DNA from: JAWPMT01 sp965229785
GTDB taxonomy: Bacteria; Bacteroidota; Bacteroidia; Cytophagales; Cyclobacteriaceae
NCBI GenBank assembly: GCA_965229785.1
Contig: CBDDJS010000001.1
Coordinates: 6,076,001-6,140,000 of the forward strand
Length of the DNA: 64,000 bases
Direction of reading: 5' to 3'
Under the pieces are notes generated by a model. The model searched no databases and was not told where the DNA came from. It saw nothing but the letters and a program-made list of their open reading frames with translations. Shown piece after piece: positions 25,370 to 34,321 of this stretch (position 1 is its first letter; every line of letters starts with the position of its first letter). The position numbers and the translations under genes are program-made.

Positions 25370-26887
25370 ATGAGCGATCAAGTACAAATATTCGATACCA
25401 CATTAAGAGATGGAGAGCAGGTTCCAGGTTGTCAGCTATCTACGCCGGAAAAGGTGGAGATTGCGAAAGAACTGGAAATGCTGGGTGTAGATATCATCGA
25501 GGCAGGGTTCCCCATTTCAAGTCCCATGGATTTCAATTCCGTGGTGGAAATTTCAAGAGCAGTTTCCCACCCGACCATTTGTGCTTTGACACGCTCGGTT
25601 CAAAAAGACATTGACATTGCCGCGGATGCTTTGAAGTACGCCAAGAAAAAGCGGATACACACTGGTATCGGTACCTCTGATGAACACATTAAATTCAAGT
25701 TCAGAAGTACACCTGACGAGATTGTAGAGCGTGCGGTGGCGGCAACTAAATATGCCAAAAAGTACGTTGAGGATGTTGAATTTTACTGTGAGGATGCAGG
25801 TCGTACCGGCAACGAATACCTGGCACGTGTGGTAGAAGCTGTCATTGCTGCCGGTGCCACAGTGGTCAATATCCCGGATACTACCGGGTACTGTACACCT
25901 GAAGAGTACGGCGCCAAGATCAAGTTCCTCAAAGATCATGTAAAGGATATCGACAAGGCGATCATTTCGTGTCATTGTCACAACGATCTGGGCATGGCCA
26001 CTGCCAATACGTTGAGCGGAGTGCTTAATGGGGCACGTCAGGTGGAGGTCACCATCAATGGTATTGGCGAAAGAGCCGGAAACACCTCGTTGGAAGAGAT
26101 CGCCATGATCCTCAAGACGCGTAAGGACATTCCTATGTACTCTAACATCAAGTCCGAGCACATTTATCCGTTGAGTTTGCTGGTAAGCAAGATGATGCGT
26201 ATGCCTGTACAGCCCAATAAGGCGATTGTAGGAAGAAATGCATTTGCACATTCCAGTGGGATTCACCAGGATGGAGTCATCAAGCACCGGGAAAACTATG
26301 AGATCCTGGACCCTGAAGACGTAGGTATTCCGCAATCTTCAATTATCCTCACGGCTCGCAGTGGCAAGGCTGCGCTCAAGTATCACCTGGAGCGATTGGG
26401 CTACAATCTCAATAACGAGCGAGTTGAGGAAGTTTATGAGGAGTTCCTTAAGATGGCCGACGAGAAAAAAGACATTGTTGATGATGACCTGATCTTACTG
26501 GTGGATGGTAAACTCCCTGAAGGAGGAATTGAGCTGAAAAACGTACAGATCATGTGTGGCGAATCCGTCATGCCTTCGGCCACCGTTCATTTGGTGATTA
26601 ATGGCGAAGAAGTACATGCCTCTGCCATGGGTGAAGGTTCGCTGGATGCGGCCTATCGTGCGGTAGATCAGGTATTGTCTGATGAATTTGAGATGGACGA
26701 GTATCTGGTACAGTCTATGGGCGATCGCAAAGACAAGGGGAAGGTGCATATTCGATTGAAGCACAAAGGTCAGCATTACATTGGCTTTGGCGTACATCAG
26801 GATGTCATTGTGGCTTCTGTAAAAGCCTATGTAGATGCGATTAACAAGATTTCTGCCATCAAACGAAGAGAAAAGAAAAGCGCCTGA
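25370..26887 (+). CDS. leuA: 2-isopropylmalate synthase
   Basis: This 505-residue enzyme condenses acetyl-CoA with 2-oxoisovalerate, the committed step of leucine synthesis. The catalytic barrel begins with IFDTTLRDGEQVPG, and includes SCHCHNDLGMATANTL and GIGERAGNTSLEE. The C-terminal ~110 residues (from about 390) are the LeuA allosteric dimer domain with a GEGSLDAAYRAVDQ block, so feedback inhibition by leucine is likely. A close relative, citramalate synthase, cannot be fully excluded, but the operon context supports LeuA. It is last in leuCDBA. Confidence 0.93.
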   Translation: MSDQVQIFDTTLRDGEQVPGCQLSTPEKVEIAKELEMLGVDIIEAGFPISSPMDFNSVVEISRAVSHPTICALTRSVQKDIDIAADALKYAKKKRIHTGIGTSDEHIKFKFRSTPDEIVERAVAATKYAKKYVEDVEFYCEDAGRTGNEYLARVVEAVIAAGATVVNIPDTTGYCTPEEYGAKIKFLKDHVKDIDKAIISCHCHNDLGMATANTLSGVLNGARQVEVTINGIGERAGNTSLEEIAMILKTRKDIPMYSNIKSEHIYPLSLLVSKMMRMPVQPNKAIVGRNAFAHSSGIHQDGVIKHRENYEILDPEDVGIPQSSIILTARSGKAALKYHLERLGYNLNNERVEEVYEEFLKMADEKKDIVDDDLILLVDGKLPEGGIELKNVQIMCGESVMPSATVHLVINGEEVHASAMGEGSLDAAYRAVDQVLSDEFEMDEYLVQSMGDRKDKGKVHIRLKHKGQHYIGFGVHQDVIVASVKAYVDAINKISAIKRREKKSA

Positions 26888-26952
26888 TTTGGGTGTGACC
26901 ATTGGCCAGATATCTATGACTGGCGGCCATGGTCGGGCTGTCCAGGGGTTCC

Positions 26953-26981
26953 GTCCCAGACTGGGTGTCCCAGACTTGGGA
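26953..26981. repeat. GC-rich REP-like tandem palindrome
   Basis: Two tandem near-copies, GTCCCAGACTGGGT (26953-26966) and GTCCCAGACTTGGGA (26967-26981), are each dyad-symmetric around CCCAG-ac-TGGG. The stretch is clearly richer in G and C than the flanks and lies between leuA and the methyltransferase gene. The core CAGACTTG recurs in the palindrome at 38429-38443, near the RAYT transposase. Confidence 0.5.
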
Positions 26982-27027
26982 CCAGGCCCTTCCCATCCCT
27001 CACACAAGTGCTATTGGTAATTCGTCT

Positions 27028-27606
27028 ATGACAAATAATACCCCCCTTCGATTCAAGAAACTCCTTCTTCGATCCCATGAGTTGGGTTTTACCATGCCTT
27101 CGGATGAACAGGCCGGTGCTTTACTGCGTACATTAGTGGCTTCCAAGCCCGGAGGTCACTTCCTCGAATTAGGAACAGGTATGGGACTTTCTCTTTCCTG
27201 GATGGTTGCAGGTATTGATGAATCATCACAAGTCATTAGTGTGGACAATAATCCGAACTTGATTGACCTGGTCCAATCCGAGTTTGAACATGACAGCAAT
27301 GTTTCTATTACTTGCATGGATGGGTCCTTATGGATAAAAACCTACGGTGGCCCGGCATTCGATTTGATTTTTGCTGACACGTGGCCAGGGAAATATGAGT
27401 TGCTGGACGAGACCCTTGACCTGGTCAAACCTGGAGGGCTCTACATTATTGACGACATGCTTGAGCAACCTAACTGGCCCGAAGGCCATGCAGCAAAAGC
27501 CGAAAATCTTTCTAAACATCTTTTGTCCCGGCAGGACTTTTCCGTTACTCGGCTGGACTGGTCCACGGGCATCTTCATTTGCACCAAAACCTCATCTGCG
27601 TTATGA
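27028..27606 (+). CDS. Class I SAM-dependent O-methyltransferase-like protein
   Basis: About 192 residues from the ATG at 27028; a longer frame from 26929 would be translated through the GC-rich repeat and is unlikely. The Rossmann-type SAM site is clear: HFLELGTGMGLSLSWM (motif I), VISVDNN (motif II), DLIFADTWPGKY (motif IV) and LVKPGGLYIIDDML (motif V). It resembles small catechol-O-methyltransferase-like enzymes, but the substrate is not evident. Its stop overlaps the next start as ATGA at 27603-27606. Confidence 0.8.
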   Translation: MTNNTPLRFKKLLLRSHELGFTMPSDEQAGALLRTLVASKPGGHFLELGTGMGLSLSWMVAGIDESSQVISVDNNPNLIDLVQSEFEHDSNVSITCMDGSLWIKTYGGPAFDLIFADTWPGKYELLDETLDLVKPGGLYIIDDMLEQPNWPEGHAAKAENLSKHLLSRQDFSVTRLDWSTGIFICTKTSSAL

Positions 27607-28076
27607 GCCCGATGCTTCAAAATATCGAAATCAGGTATGATTACAAACCCGGCGATCTTGGACACATCATCCGGATGCACGGCGAGATGTACGATTACGG
27701 CAAGGAATTCGAGGTGTATGTCGGAGAAACATTGAGTGACTACTTTAAGCACCAGGATCCTGAAAGGGAGCGATTTTGGATCGCTGAACTCAATGGCTGG
27801 ATCGTAGGTTCCATTTGCCTAAAAGAGACCGATGATTGGGCGCAGTTACGGTATTTTTTACTGGATGAGCGAGTTCGAGGAATTGGCCTGGGCAAAAGGA
27901 TGATCGGCCTCTTCATGGATTTCATGAAGGAGTGTGGTTATCAAAAGTCTTTCCTTCTGACTGAAAAGCAACTCAATACCGCCGCTAACCTTTATGAAAA
28001 GATAGGCTATCAATATGTTTCTTCTTCCAAGATGGACTTTGGGTTAGAAGAAAGAAGATATGAGATGGTACTTTAA
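27603..28076 (+). CDS. GNAT-family N-acetyltransferase
   Basis: The protein is 157 residues from the ATG at 27603, which is coupled to the methyltransferase stop. The acetyl-CoA site is seen as VRGIGLGKRMIGLFMDF (motif A, R-G-x-G-x-G type), and motif B as LNTAANLYEKIGYQYV. In this family the enzyme acetylates an amino group on a small molecule or protein; some relatives are fused to MarR domains. The substrate is unknown. Its last 4 bases overlap the end of the convergent SGNH hydrolase gene. Confidence 0.85.
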   Translation: MSPMLQNIEIRYDYKPGDLGHIIRMHGEMYDYGKEFEVYVGETLSDYFKHQDPERERFWIAELNGWIVGSICLKETDDWAQLRYFLLDERVRGIGLGKRMIGLFMDFMKECGYQKSFLLTEKQLNTAANLYEKIGYQYVSSSKMDFGLEERRYEMVL

Positions 28077-28702
28077 GCTGGGGACTGCTCTCCATCCAAT
28101 CCAAAATGCTCCCTCAATATTCGTTTCCAAACTTGATAACCCCTTCGGTTGAGGTGAAGTAAGTCGGATAGGTAATAGGTAGTATCCGGATTGTGACCAT
28201 CGAGCATGCCATCAAATACATTGATATAGCGCATGTTATCATCAGCGTCTACATCCTCTTTGATGGTTTTATTCACTGCTTTTATGGTTGGGATCAGGTA
28301 GTCACGGAGCGGACTGGGCTTCACGCTAATGTAGTGGATCAGCATATCCGGGTATCTTTTCCGTATCGTTTGTTTCATTGAATGATAGCCCTGGACTACT
28401 TCCTCATAAGTCGCTCCATGTCCAAGATCATTATCTCCGATATATAAAACAATTTCTTTCGGTTGAAAAGCAGAGTTGAAAACACGATCGAAATGATGCA
28501 AACACCACCAATACGATGAGCCACCAAAGCCCAGATTTACTAATGGCATCGGGTCGAGATCTCGCTTCATATTGAGCCAGAGCCTGACGGAGGAACTCCC
28601 ATAGAACGCTACTACCGGCTGATCCTGAGGCAGCGCTTGTATCTTCCTCTCAAGTGCATCGATCTCTTCGTCGTAGAAATGTATATCTTCCGGAGCGTTC
28701 AT
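28073..28702 (-). CDS. SGNH/GDSL-family hydrolase
   Basis: The 209-residue protein has the four SGNH blocks: YGSSSV (nucleophile Ser, in a GSSS rather than GDSL context), NLGFGGSSY (Gly), GDNDLG (Asn) and DLLHLNRRGY (Asp and His). It is expected to be an esterase or lipase-like hydrolase; many relatives remove acetyl groups from sugars or lipids. No signal peptide, so probably cytosolic. It lies 7 bases downstream of the cyclic-nucleotide-domain acyltransferase gene on the same strand and probably shares its transcript. Confidence 0.85.
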   Translation of the reverse strand: MNAPEDIHFYDEEIDALERKIQALPQDQPVVAFYGSSSVRLWLNMKRDLDPMPLVNLGFGGSSYWWCLHHFDRVFNSAFQPKEIVLYIGDNDLGHGATYEEVVQGYHSMKQTIRKRYPDMLIHYISVKPSPLRDYLIPTIKAVNKTIKEDVDADDNMRYINVFDGMLDGHNPDTTYYLSDLLHLNRRGYQVWKRILREHFGLDGEQSPA

Positions 28703-28709
28703 TCATCCT

Positions 28710-30668
28710 TCAGGCCGAAACGGCCATGACCCGGCGCGAATCTACTTCCAGAGCTGCGGCTTCCCTTACTTTTTGTGTGAATTCTTGTTGATACTTTGCC
28801 AAAAAGGTACGCATACCCTCCTTATCGTGCTTATCAGACACCTTTTCACTCATTTTGAAAGGCGCATAAATCTTGCATTTCAGGGTGTTGTACCGCAAAC
28901 GTTTATCAAAATTTGCAACGGCAATGGGCACGATCAACGGTTCCTTTTCCAACTCCAAAGCCAGTTTGAACGCTCCAGGGCGGAAGGGTCCGGGAGACTC
29001 TTCTGTCAGTAAAGAGGTTCCTTCCGGACTGATCATCAGGTTTCTGCCAGCGGCCAGTTCCTTGGAGGCTTTTCGGAAGAAATCCTGTTTGGCTTGTTCC
29101 TTTAGGTGTGCTTTGTCTGCTGCAAGTTCCGATTCAGGCGTATAGACATTGATATGTGACAAGCGATCATAATAGTTTTGATGACCATACTCACTGGTCC
29201 TGCCCACGCGTACGATGCGTGTTCCCGGATCCCCGTATTGCTCAAATAAAACCATGGAGCTTATAAAGTGAGAATCCAACGTGATCTGAAATTGATTGGG
29301 TAAGGTATTATAAGGATGATTTTTCAGGTGATTATAAATGAAGATATGACCTCCTGTCTTAGGCAGGTTTTCCCAACCTTCTATTTCGTAGCTTACTTCT
29401 GAAAATACCTTTTGCATAGCACAGGCACTAACCTTTCGTACTTCAAGTCCTGGAATATTTTCAGGCTGTTTGATCACAGTATCGTAGACTTTGACCAGAC
29501 CGTCGTAAAACTTCTGTTCTTTCCTGGTTTCACGTAGGATATCCAGGCAAATGGTACTCAAATAACGTTCGGTGGCATCGCCATTTGTGCTGATACAATC
29601 CAGCATAGAAAATGCGTCGTTGAGTGTAATGGGATTTTTCAGCAGATATGGCACTTTGTGCAAGTCACTTGTCAAATCGATCCGATTCGCATTTTGCTGT
29701 AGTAAGGCCTGGATGCTCAACCACTCCTGATCATATTTTTTGGCAATCAGTCTCGCCCTCAGTGTCTGAAGCTGTACGGTAATCAGCCACAGCACACGTT
29801 TATAAAAAGAGATGGCCAGCTTAGGTTCTTCCTGTATCAGTGTATTGAAAGCCTCTTCAGGCATCATATAAAGATGCGAAGGTGTATTGACCTTTGCTGA
29901 GAGTAAATTCCTTTCTCCCGGAAGTGCCAGCCAGCCCAGCAAGTAGCCACTTCCCGTAACCTGACGTATGGGTACCTGACTACCGTCTCTGCTGGTAAAA
30001 TAAATGCTTACGTCTCCACGGTCCAATAAGAAGATGCCCTTGCAAGGCTCACCTTGTCGACATACAAACTGCTCTTGCTCGTATTGTTTACGGATGATCA
30101 CCTTGCTGAATCGTTCAAGCTCCGCTTCTTCAAATACTTCAAAGAATGGGGACTTTCGGAGCATACTTAGTGCTTTTTCTTTAGAAGGTCCCAGATCAAC
30201 GCCTCTTTCAGTGTGATGTGGTTCACATGGCAATAACTTTGGTGCGGGCGTATTATCCAGAAACTTACTGGTGTGGACCACTAGTTTTTTTGAATGCTCA
30301 TGCACTACTTGCAAAAACTCAAGTTGGATCAGAGGATTAGCATTCAGATAATCCAGTAATTCTGTAAGCTTCCATCGTATCAATTGGGCCTGAGGAGAAG
30401 CAACGATGGCCGTTGCAGCATGCCGGTAAGGCGCGTTGATGGCACTCCAGCCCAAAGGCGAGTTTTTTGATGAACTCTTACCTACCAGTATTCTTTTGCC
30501 AATTTCTTCTAAAGTGATATAGAGATTTACTTTACCCTCCTGAAGCAGATAAAAATAGTCCGCCTTGGCAAATTGCTCAGAAAGCACGGTTCCCCGGACT
30601 GTGGTCAACTCTTCACGTTGATCCCAGAATCGCCCGGAAAGGATCGAATCAAGTCCTCTCTTTATCAT
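28710..30668 (-). CDS. Tandem cyclic-nucleotide-binding domains fused to PlsC-like acyltransferase
   Basis: In the 652-residue protein, residues about 20-140 and 175-290 look like two Crp/cNMP-binding beta-barrels (second: QEQFVCRQGEPCKGIFLLDRGDVSIYF). A helical linker follows, then a glycerolipid acyltransferase-like domain at about 425-635. The acyltransferase motif I reads YNHLKNHPYN (His447), where PlsC enzymes have NHxxxxD; the Asp is missing. Motif III ISPEGTSLL (Glu549) and a late PIAVANF block are conserved. It may be an acyltransferase gated by a nucleotide or ligand, or a catalytically altered relative. No HTH DNA-binding domain is present, so it is not a Crp-type regulator. It shares an operon with the SGNH hydrolase, and a 9-bp inverted repeat lies just upstream. 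Confidence 0.75.
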   Translation of the reverse strand: MIKRGLDSILSGRFWDQREELTTVRGTVLSEQFAKADYFYLLQEGKVNLYITLEEIGKRILVGKSSSKNSPLGWSAINAPYRHAATAIVASPQAQLIRWKLTELLDYLNANPLIQLEFLQVVHEHSKKLVVHTSKFLDNTPAPKLLPCEPHHTERGVDLGPSKEKALSMLRKSPFFEVFEEAELERFSKVIIRKQYEQEQFVCRQGEPCKGIFLLDRGDVSIYFTSRDGSQVPIRQVTGSGYLLGWLALPGERNLLSAKVNTPSHLYMMPEEAFNTLIQEEPKLAISFYKRVLWLITVQLQTLRARLIAKKYDQEWLSIQALLQQNANRIDLTSDLHKVPYLLKNPITLNDAFSMLDCISTNGDATERYLSTICLDILRETRKEQKFYDGLVKVYDTVIKQPENIPGLEVRKVSACAMQKVFSEVSYEIEGWENLPKTGGHIFIYNHLKNHPYNTLPNQFQITLDSHFISSMVLFEQYGDPGTRIVRVGRTSEYGHQNYYDRLSHINVYTPESELAADKAHLKEQAKQDFFRKASKELAAGRNLMISPEGTSLLTEESPGPFRPGAFKLALELEKEPLIVPIAVANFDKRLRYNTLKCKIYAPFKMSEKVSDKHDKEGMRTFLAKYQQEFTQKVREAAALEVDSRRVMAVSA

Positions 30669-30696
30669 TGAGAAATTTTTTACAAAATCAATGAAA

Positions 30697-30737
30697 TATT
30701 ACAATACAATCAATAGAAGCGCTAAAAAATTGTAATA
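30697..30737 (-). promoter_or_regulatory. Inverted repeat upstream of cNMP-acyltransferase gene
   Basis: TATTACAAT (30697-30705) and ATTGTAATA (30729-30737) are perfect 9-bp inverted arms separated by 23 bases. They begin 29 bases upstream of the start codon at 30668. This could be an operator or a leader stem-loop; no T-run suited to a terminator follows on the minus strand. Confidence 0.4.
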
Positions 30738-30823
30738 CGTAAAAGAAAAGCTATGAAAATTGAAAATACACCAAATCTAACTTGAGATTTGGCAGCGTTT
30801 TTCGCGATATGTTAATTACGAGA

Positions 30824-33037
30824 TTATTCCACAAACAGATTTGCTAGCTTTCGAAGCTTTTGCTGATTACTGGGATTGTGAATGGCCTTATTTATGGTTT
30901 CTTTTTCTCTGGAAGTCAGATGCCAGCTTAGCGAGGCCCTTCCACTTTTCTCATCACCACCATATTCTAACTCCACGATATCAAAAGGGGCCTTCAACCA
31001 GTCATCTACTTGCTGTAATTGCCGGTCATTGTTGATATCCTGAATACCGGCGAGGTTGTTATATACACTTGAAATTGGGGCGGTAAATCGACCAATGATA
31101 CCGGCGTTTGGACGAGGTTTGGGTTCACTGTCCTTAGTGGTATCACGAATGACCAATAATACGACCCCATCCGTATTTTCTGCAATCCATTCCTGAAAGG
31201 TGTGCATAAACACGATGGCATCCGAAATGCCAAAATTGTCGGATATGCCAGCATCCATGATTTCCAGCCGTGGTTCACTCGGAAGACTTAAGGTAGGAGT
31301 AATATATGGAAAGGAGGCGGACATCCTTAGTCCTGTCAGTAATGAAACATTTTCGGCACCATGCGTTCCAAAATATTGTTGAAAATCGATACCTCTGACC
31401 TTGCCAGGTCGATCCGGGTCAAAATTCATATAAGATACCGGAAGAGGAGAGATGTACAGTTTTCTTCCGTCGTTGGCGATGGTCGGAGAAAGCAGCAACA
31501 TGGGTAGTTCGGCCTTACTTTCCAGTGATCGATACTCTTTGAGGCTTCGGTCAAAAACCTGGCCGAGGTTGCGATTCAGGCTCTTTTCGAACATGTAACC
31601 CCTGTTTTTCTTATACAGTTGATTACCGTATTCGAAGTAGCGCAATTTGAAAAAGGTGTCATTGACTACCAATGAGAAGATAATGGGATTGAGGTTGTCT
31701 TTTCCCATGTTTTCTGCCCATTGGGGCTGGTTCATTTGAAAAGTGGGGTCCTGCAATGATTGGTTATAGAGTTCCCGGTAGTAAGCAGCCCCGACCATAC
31801 CACCTGAAGCACCCGTTATCATGAACATACGATCCATCAGCTTTCCGTTTAGGGCACTATCAGCTTGTTGCATGGCAATGACCGACCAGAGAGCGGCCCT
31901 CTGACCACCACCACTTACACATTGGATCAGCAGTTTGGGTTTGCTTTCGGTAGCGTTTCGATTTTTCCACTGTTCAAGAACCTCAATTGTTGCCAGTTTG
32001 TCCTGCTCGTATCGTTCGGTGGTATTGTGATGAGCAAGAGAGGAGGAAGAATAGGACTTGGGCGTTTCATAATTCAAGCCAGGCGTCCTGTTGATGCCTT
32101 TAGTAATGCCTTTTTCAACGAAGAAATTGGCGATGATGAACAATCCCACCACAAAAGCAACACCCCAGCCTTTGAACCAATAAGTAATGGCCCCGACAAG
32201 CATGATGATGATTGAGAATAATAACAACGCACTGGCTGCTGCCGGGATCTGAAAGATCGGATTGTCCATGAAAATGCCCAGCAATAGAACGGCAAGAATG
32301 ATCAGAATTTCGAAGAGGACTGAATTGAAATGGTTCTGATCAAAAACTTTTAAGATGGCCTGCCGGTCATGAAAGTTGTGCAGATGCAAACAGCTTTGCT
32401 TTTTCAATTTCAGATCGAAATAGGACTCTACATAGTATTTGTTCTCAGTGGACTCCTTCCATTTTTTCATGATCCGGTCCCGGCTGAGTTTACTTTTTCT
32501 CAGACGCTTGTCCATATTTCCCTGGAAATACCTGAAAATGTCCTTGTTGGTGAACCAGAAATACAGAAAAGCCAGTACGATCATCATGAATACGCCTGCT
32601 AGGAATCCTAACACAAAAACCAGGATTTCGAGGGAAGTGGTGTATTCATTTTGGAATTGAAATAAGATGACTTTGCTTAAATACACGATCAAAATCAGAA
32701 CCGGAAGGACACTGTTATTGACTGAGAACTTCAGAAAAGGCTTTTTGAGGAGCGCTATGAATGAAAAATAGTGGCTATCCAGAATGTAGCTGGTAATAAA
32801 GAAGGCCAAAGCGAAATTGGCAAATCCCAGCCCCACGAAAAAGAAACTCCAAAAACCGACCTTGCCCAGGTATTCGGGATCCAGAAAGAGGTAGTGAATA
32901 CCATAAACTTTTCCAATACTTCCAAATACTGCACCAAGGAAAAGGAACCAAAAGAAAAGCAGGGGCAAATTCCTTTTTACATGATGGGAAACCAGCTGTA
33001 CTGGTAACATGTAGCGAATGTTCAGCAATCGAGTCAT
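30824..33037 (-). CDS. Multi-pass membrane protein with patatin-like phospholipase domain
   Basis: The first ~330 of 737 residues hold about six to seven hydrophobic membrane segments (for example PLLFFWFLFLGAVFGSI and VLPVLILIVYLSKVILF). The C-terminal part, from about 370, is a patatin domain: oxyanion loop VSGGGQRAALW, nucleophile Ser411 in GASGG (the GxSxG motif) and catalytic Asp595 in MDAGISDNFG. Patatins hydrolyse acyl chains from membrane lipids using a Ser-Asp dyad. The large membrane domain is unusual compared with simple soluble patatins. It is transcribed in the same direction as the acyltransferase gene, 155 bases upstream of that gene's start, so a lipid-remodelling relationship is possible. 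Confidence 0.85.
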   Translation of the reverse strand: MTRLLNIRYMLPVQLVSHHVKRNLPLLFFWFLFLGAVFGSIGKVYGIHYLFLDPEYLGKVGFWSFFFVGLGFANFALAFFITSYILDSHYFSFIALLKKPFLKFSVNNSVLPVLILIVYLSKVILFQFQNEYTTSLEILVFVLGFLAGVFMMIVLAFLYFWFTNKDIFRYFQGNMDKRLRKSKLSRDRIMKKWKESTENKYYVESYFDLKLKKQSCLHLHNFHDRQAILKVFDQNHFNSVLFEILIILAVLLLGIFMDNPIFQIPAAASALLLFSIIIMLVGAITYWFKGWGVAFVVGLFIIANFFVEKGITKGINRTPGLNYETPKSYSSSSLAHHNTTERYEQDKLATIEVLEQWKNRNATESKPKLLIQCVSGGGQRAALWSVIAMQQADSALNGKLMDRMFMITGASGGMVGAAYYRELYNQSLQDPTFQMNQPQWAENMGKDNLNPIIFSLVVNDTFFKLRYFEYGNQLYKKNRGYMFEKSLNRNLGQVFDRSLKEYRSLESKAELPMLLLSPTIANDGRKLYISPLPVSYMNFDPDRPGKVRGIDFQQYFGTHGAENVSLLTGLRMSASFPYITPTLSLPSEPRLEIMDAGISDNFGISDAIVFMHTFQEWIAENTDGVVLLVIRDTTKDSEPKPRPNAGIIGRFTAPISSVYNNLAGIQDINNDRQLQQVDDWLKAPFDIVELEYGGDEKSGRASLSWHLTSREKETINKAIHNPSNQQKLRKLANLFVE

Positions 33038-33489
33038 ATAGAAGTAGAGAGATCCAATTACAGGTACTTAAATTTTATTAAAACAAACGGACCTTTGTAA
33101 TTAACGATTGAATTGTGAATAATTTATCTCAAAATATGCCTTAAAGCATAATTTTACCCGCAGGCCGCTGCGGATAATCCTGATAACCTCGGTTAAGATT
33201 AATAATCCACTATAAAAACCGTCCTTGTCGTCACTGGGAACCTTTGTGAATGAGATTCGCAAGGAAAAGGTGTGGCAGTCTCTAACAAGTTTAATTGAGA
33301 TTGCTTCGGCCGTTAGTAGATTTTTAATCAAATGGCCTCGCAAAGACGGTACAGGCATATTATTTACTCGAGCTAAGGTGATAAAAATTCTTCCTCCGTA
33401 TTCTCATCGAATAATTTTAATTTCCATTATTTAAATATTCGATCGAATTATACCGGATTATTTAACTTGACCATTTTCTAATTCGAGAA
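33038..33489. other. AT-rich divergent intergenic region
   Basis: About 450 bases separate the divergent patatin and hydrolase genes. No gene is supported: the short frames here have no recognisable domain. Two small dyads occur: TATGC-cttaaa-GCATA around 33135-33150, and CCGCAG-gccg-CTGCGG at 33158-33173, neither followed by a T-run. Promoters for both flanking genes must lie here. Confidence 0.4.
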
Positions 33490-34320
33490 ATGACATCAGA
33501 AAACACCACCATTCTCTCTCAGGACGGAATTGAGCTCATGATCACTCAATGGGAACTTGAAGCACCAACAGGTAGCTTTTGCATCGTGCCCGGTTTCGGA
33601 GAACATGCCGGTCGTTACCAAAGAATGGCCGAGATGCTGAATGCGGCAAACTGGAATGTCTATGCATTGGACAACCGTGGACACGGTCAATCAGGTGGAA
33701 AAAGAGGCCATACCCCTTCTTATGAACTGTTGCTTTCTGATGTAGAGGAAATGTTGAAATCCGTCAGGGCTGCTTTTACAGACCTGCCCATTGTGTTGTT
33801 TGGGCACAGCATGGGAGGCAATATTGTTGGCAACTATATGTTGCGAATGAACACCAACGAGATTGCTGCATTTATTCTTTCAGCTCCATGGTTTCGTTTG
33901 AAAGAACAACCTCCGTCCTGGCAACTGAGCATGGGTAAACTTTTGCTGAAAATTGCCCCTTCTTTACAACAAACACAGCCAGTGCGAACTGAAGTGCTGA
34001 GTAAGATCGAGAAAGAGCGCCAAGCATATATGGATGATCCGTTGGTACACGGGAAAATTACTGCTAGTTTATTCTTTGGGGTCACCGAAGCAGGAGAGTG
34101 GGCGATGGACAAAACGGAGAAGCTAAAGAAGCCTGGGTTGATATATCATGGGACCGCAGACCCTTTGATCGATTTTGATGCTTCAAAGGCTTTTGCAGCC
34201 AAAGTCAGCGATAAGGGAGTGCAATGGTGGCCGGTTGAAGGTGCTCTTCATGAGCCGCACAATGATGAGGAAATGGATCAGGTCCATCAAAAGATCATTG
34301 ATTACCTCGGACAGGTCTGA
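33490..34320 (+). CDS. Monoacylglycerol lipase-like alpha/beta hydrolase
   Basis: The 276-residue enzyme has a complete Ser-Asp-His triad: Ser107 in FGHSMGG, Asp224 in GTADPLIDF and His254 in GALHEPHND. VPGFGEHAGRY forms the His-Gly-type oxyanion region and DNRGHGQSGG is typical of the serine aminopeptidase S33/monoacylglycerol lipase (Hydrolase_4) family. It probably releases fatty acids from monoacylglycerols or lysophospholipids in the cytosol; the exact substrate is not proven. No signal peptide. It ends one base before the convergent gene at 34322. Confidence 0.88.
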   Translation: MTSENTTILSQDGIELMITQWELEAPTGSFCIVPGFGEHAGRYQRMAEMLNAANWNVYALDNRGHGQSGGKRGHTPSYELLLSDVEEMLKSVRAAFTDLPIVLFGHSMGGNIVGNYMLRMNTNEIAAFILSAPWFRLKEQPPSWQLSMGKLLLKIAPSLQQTQPVRTEVLSKIEKERQAYMDDPLVHGKITASLFFGVTEAGEWAMDKTEKLKKPGLIYHGTADPLIDFDASKAFAAKVSDKGVQWWPVEGALHEPHNDEEMDQVHQKIIDYLGQV

Positions 34321-34321
34321 T

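Noticed and set aside
25553..26335. 260-residue minus-strand frame inside leuA
   Set aside because: leuA is complete and conserved on the plus strand; the opposite frame has no domain.
28710..30668. Crp-type transcription factor
   Set aside because: Two cNMP-like domains are present but no HTH; the C-terminus is acyltransferase-like.
33101..33358. 85-residue minus-strand frame in the gap before the hydrolase
   Set aside because: Composition and motifs are not gene-like, and it crosses small dyads.
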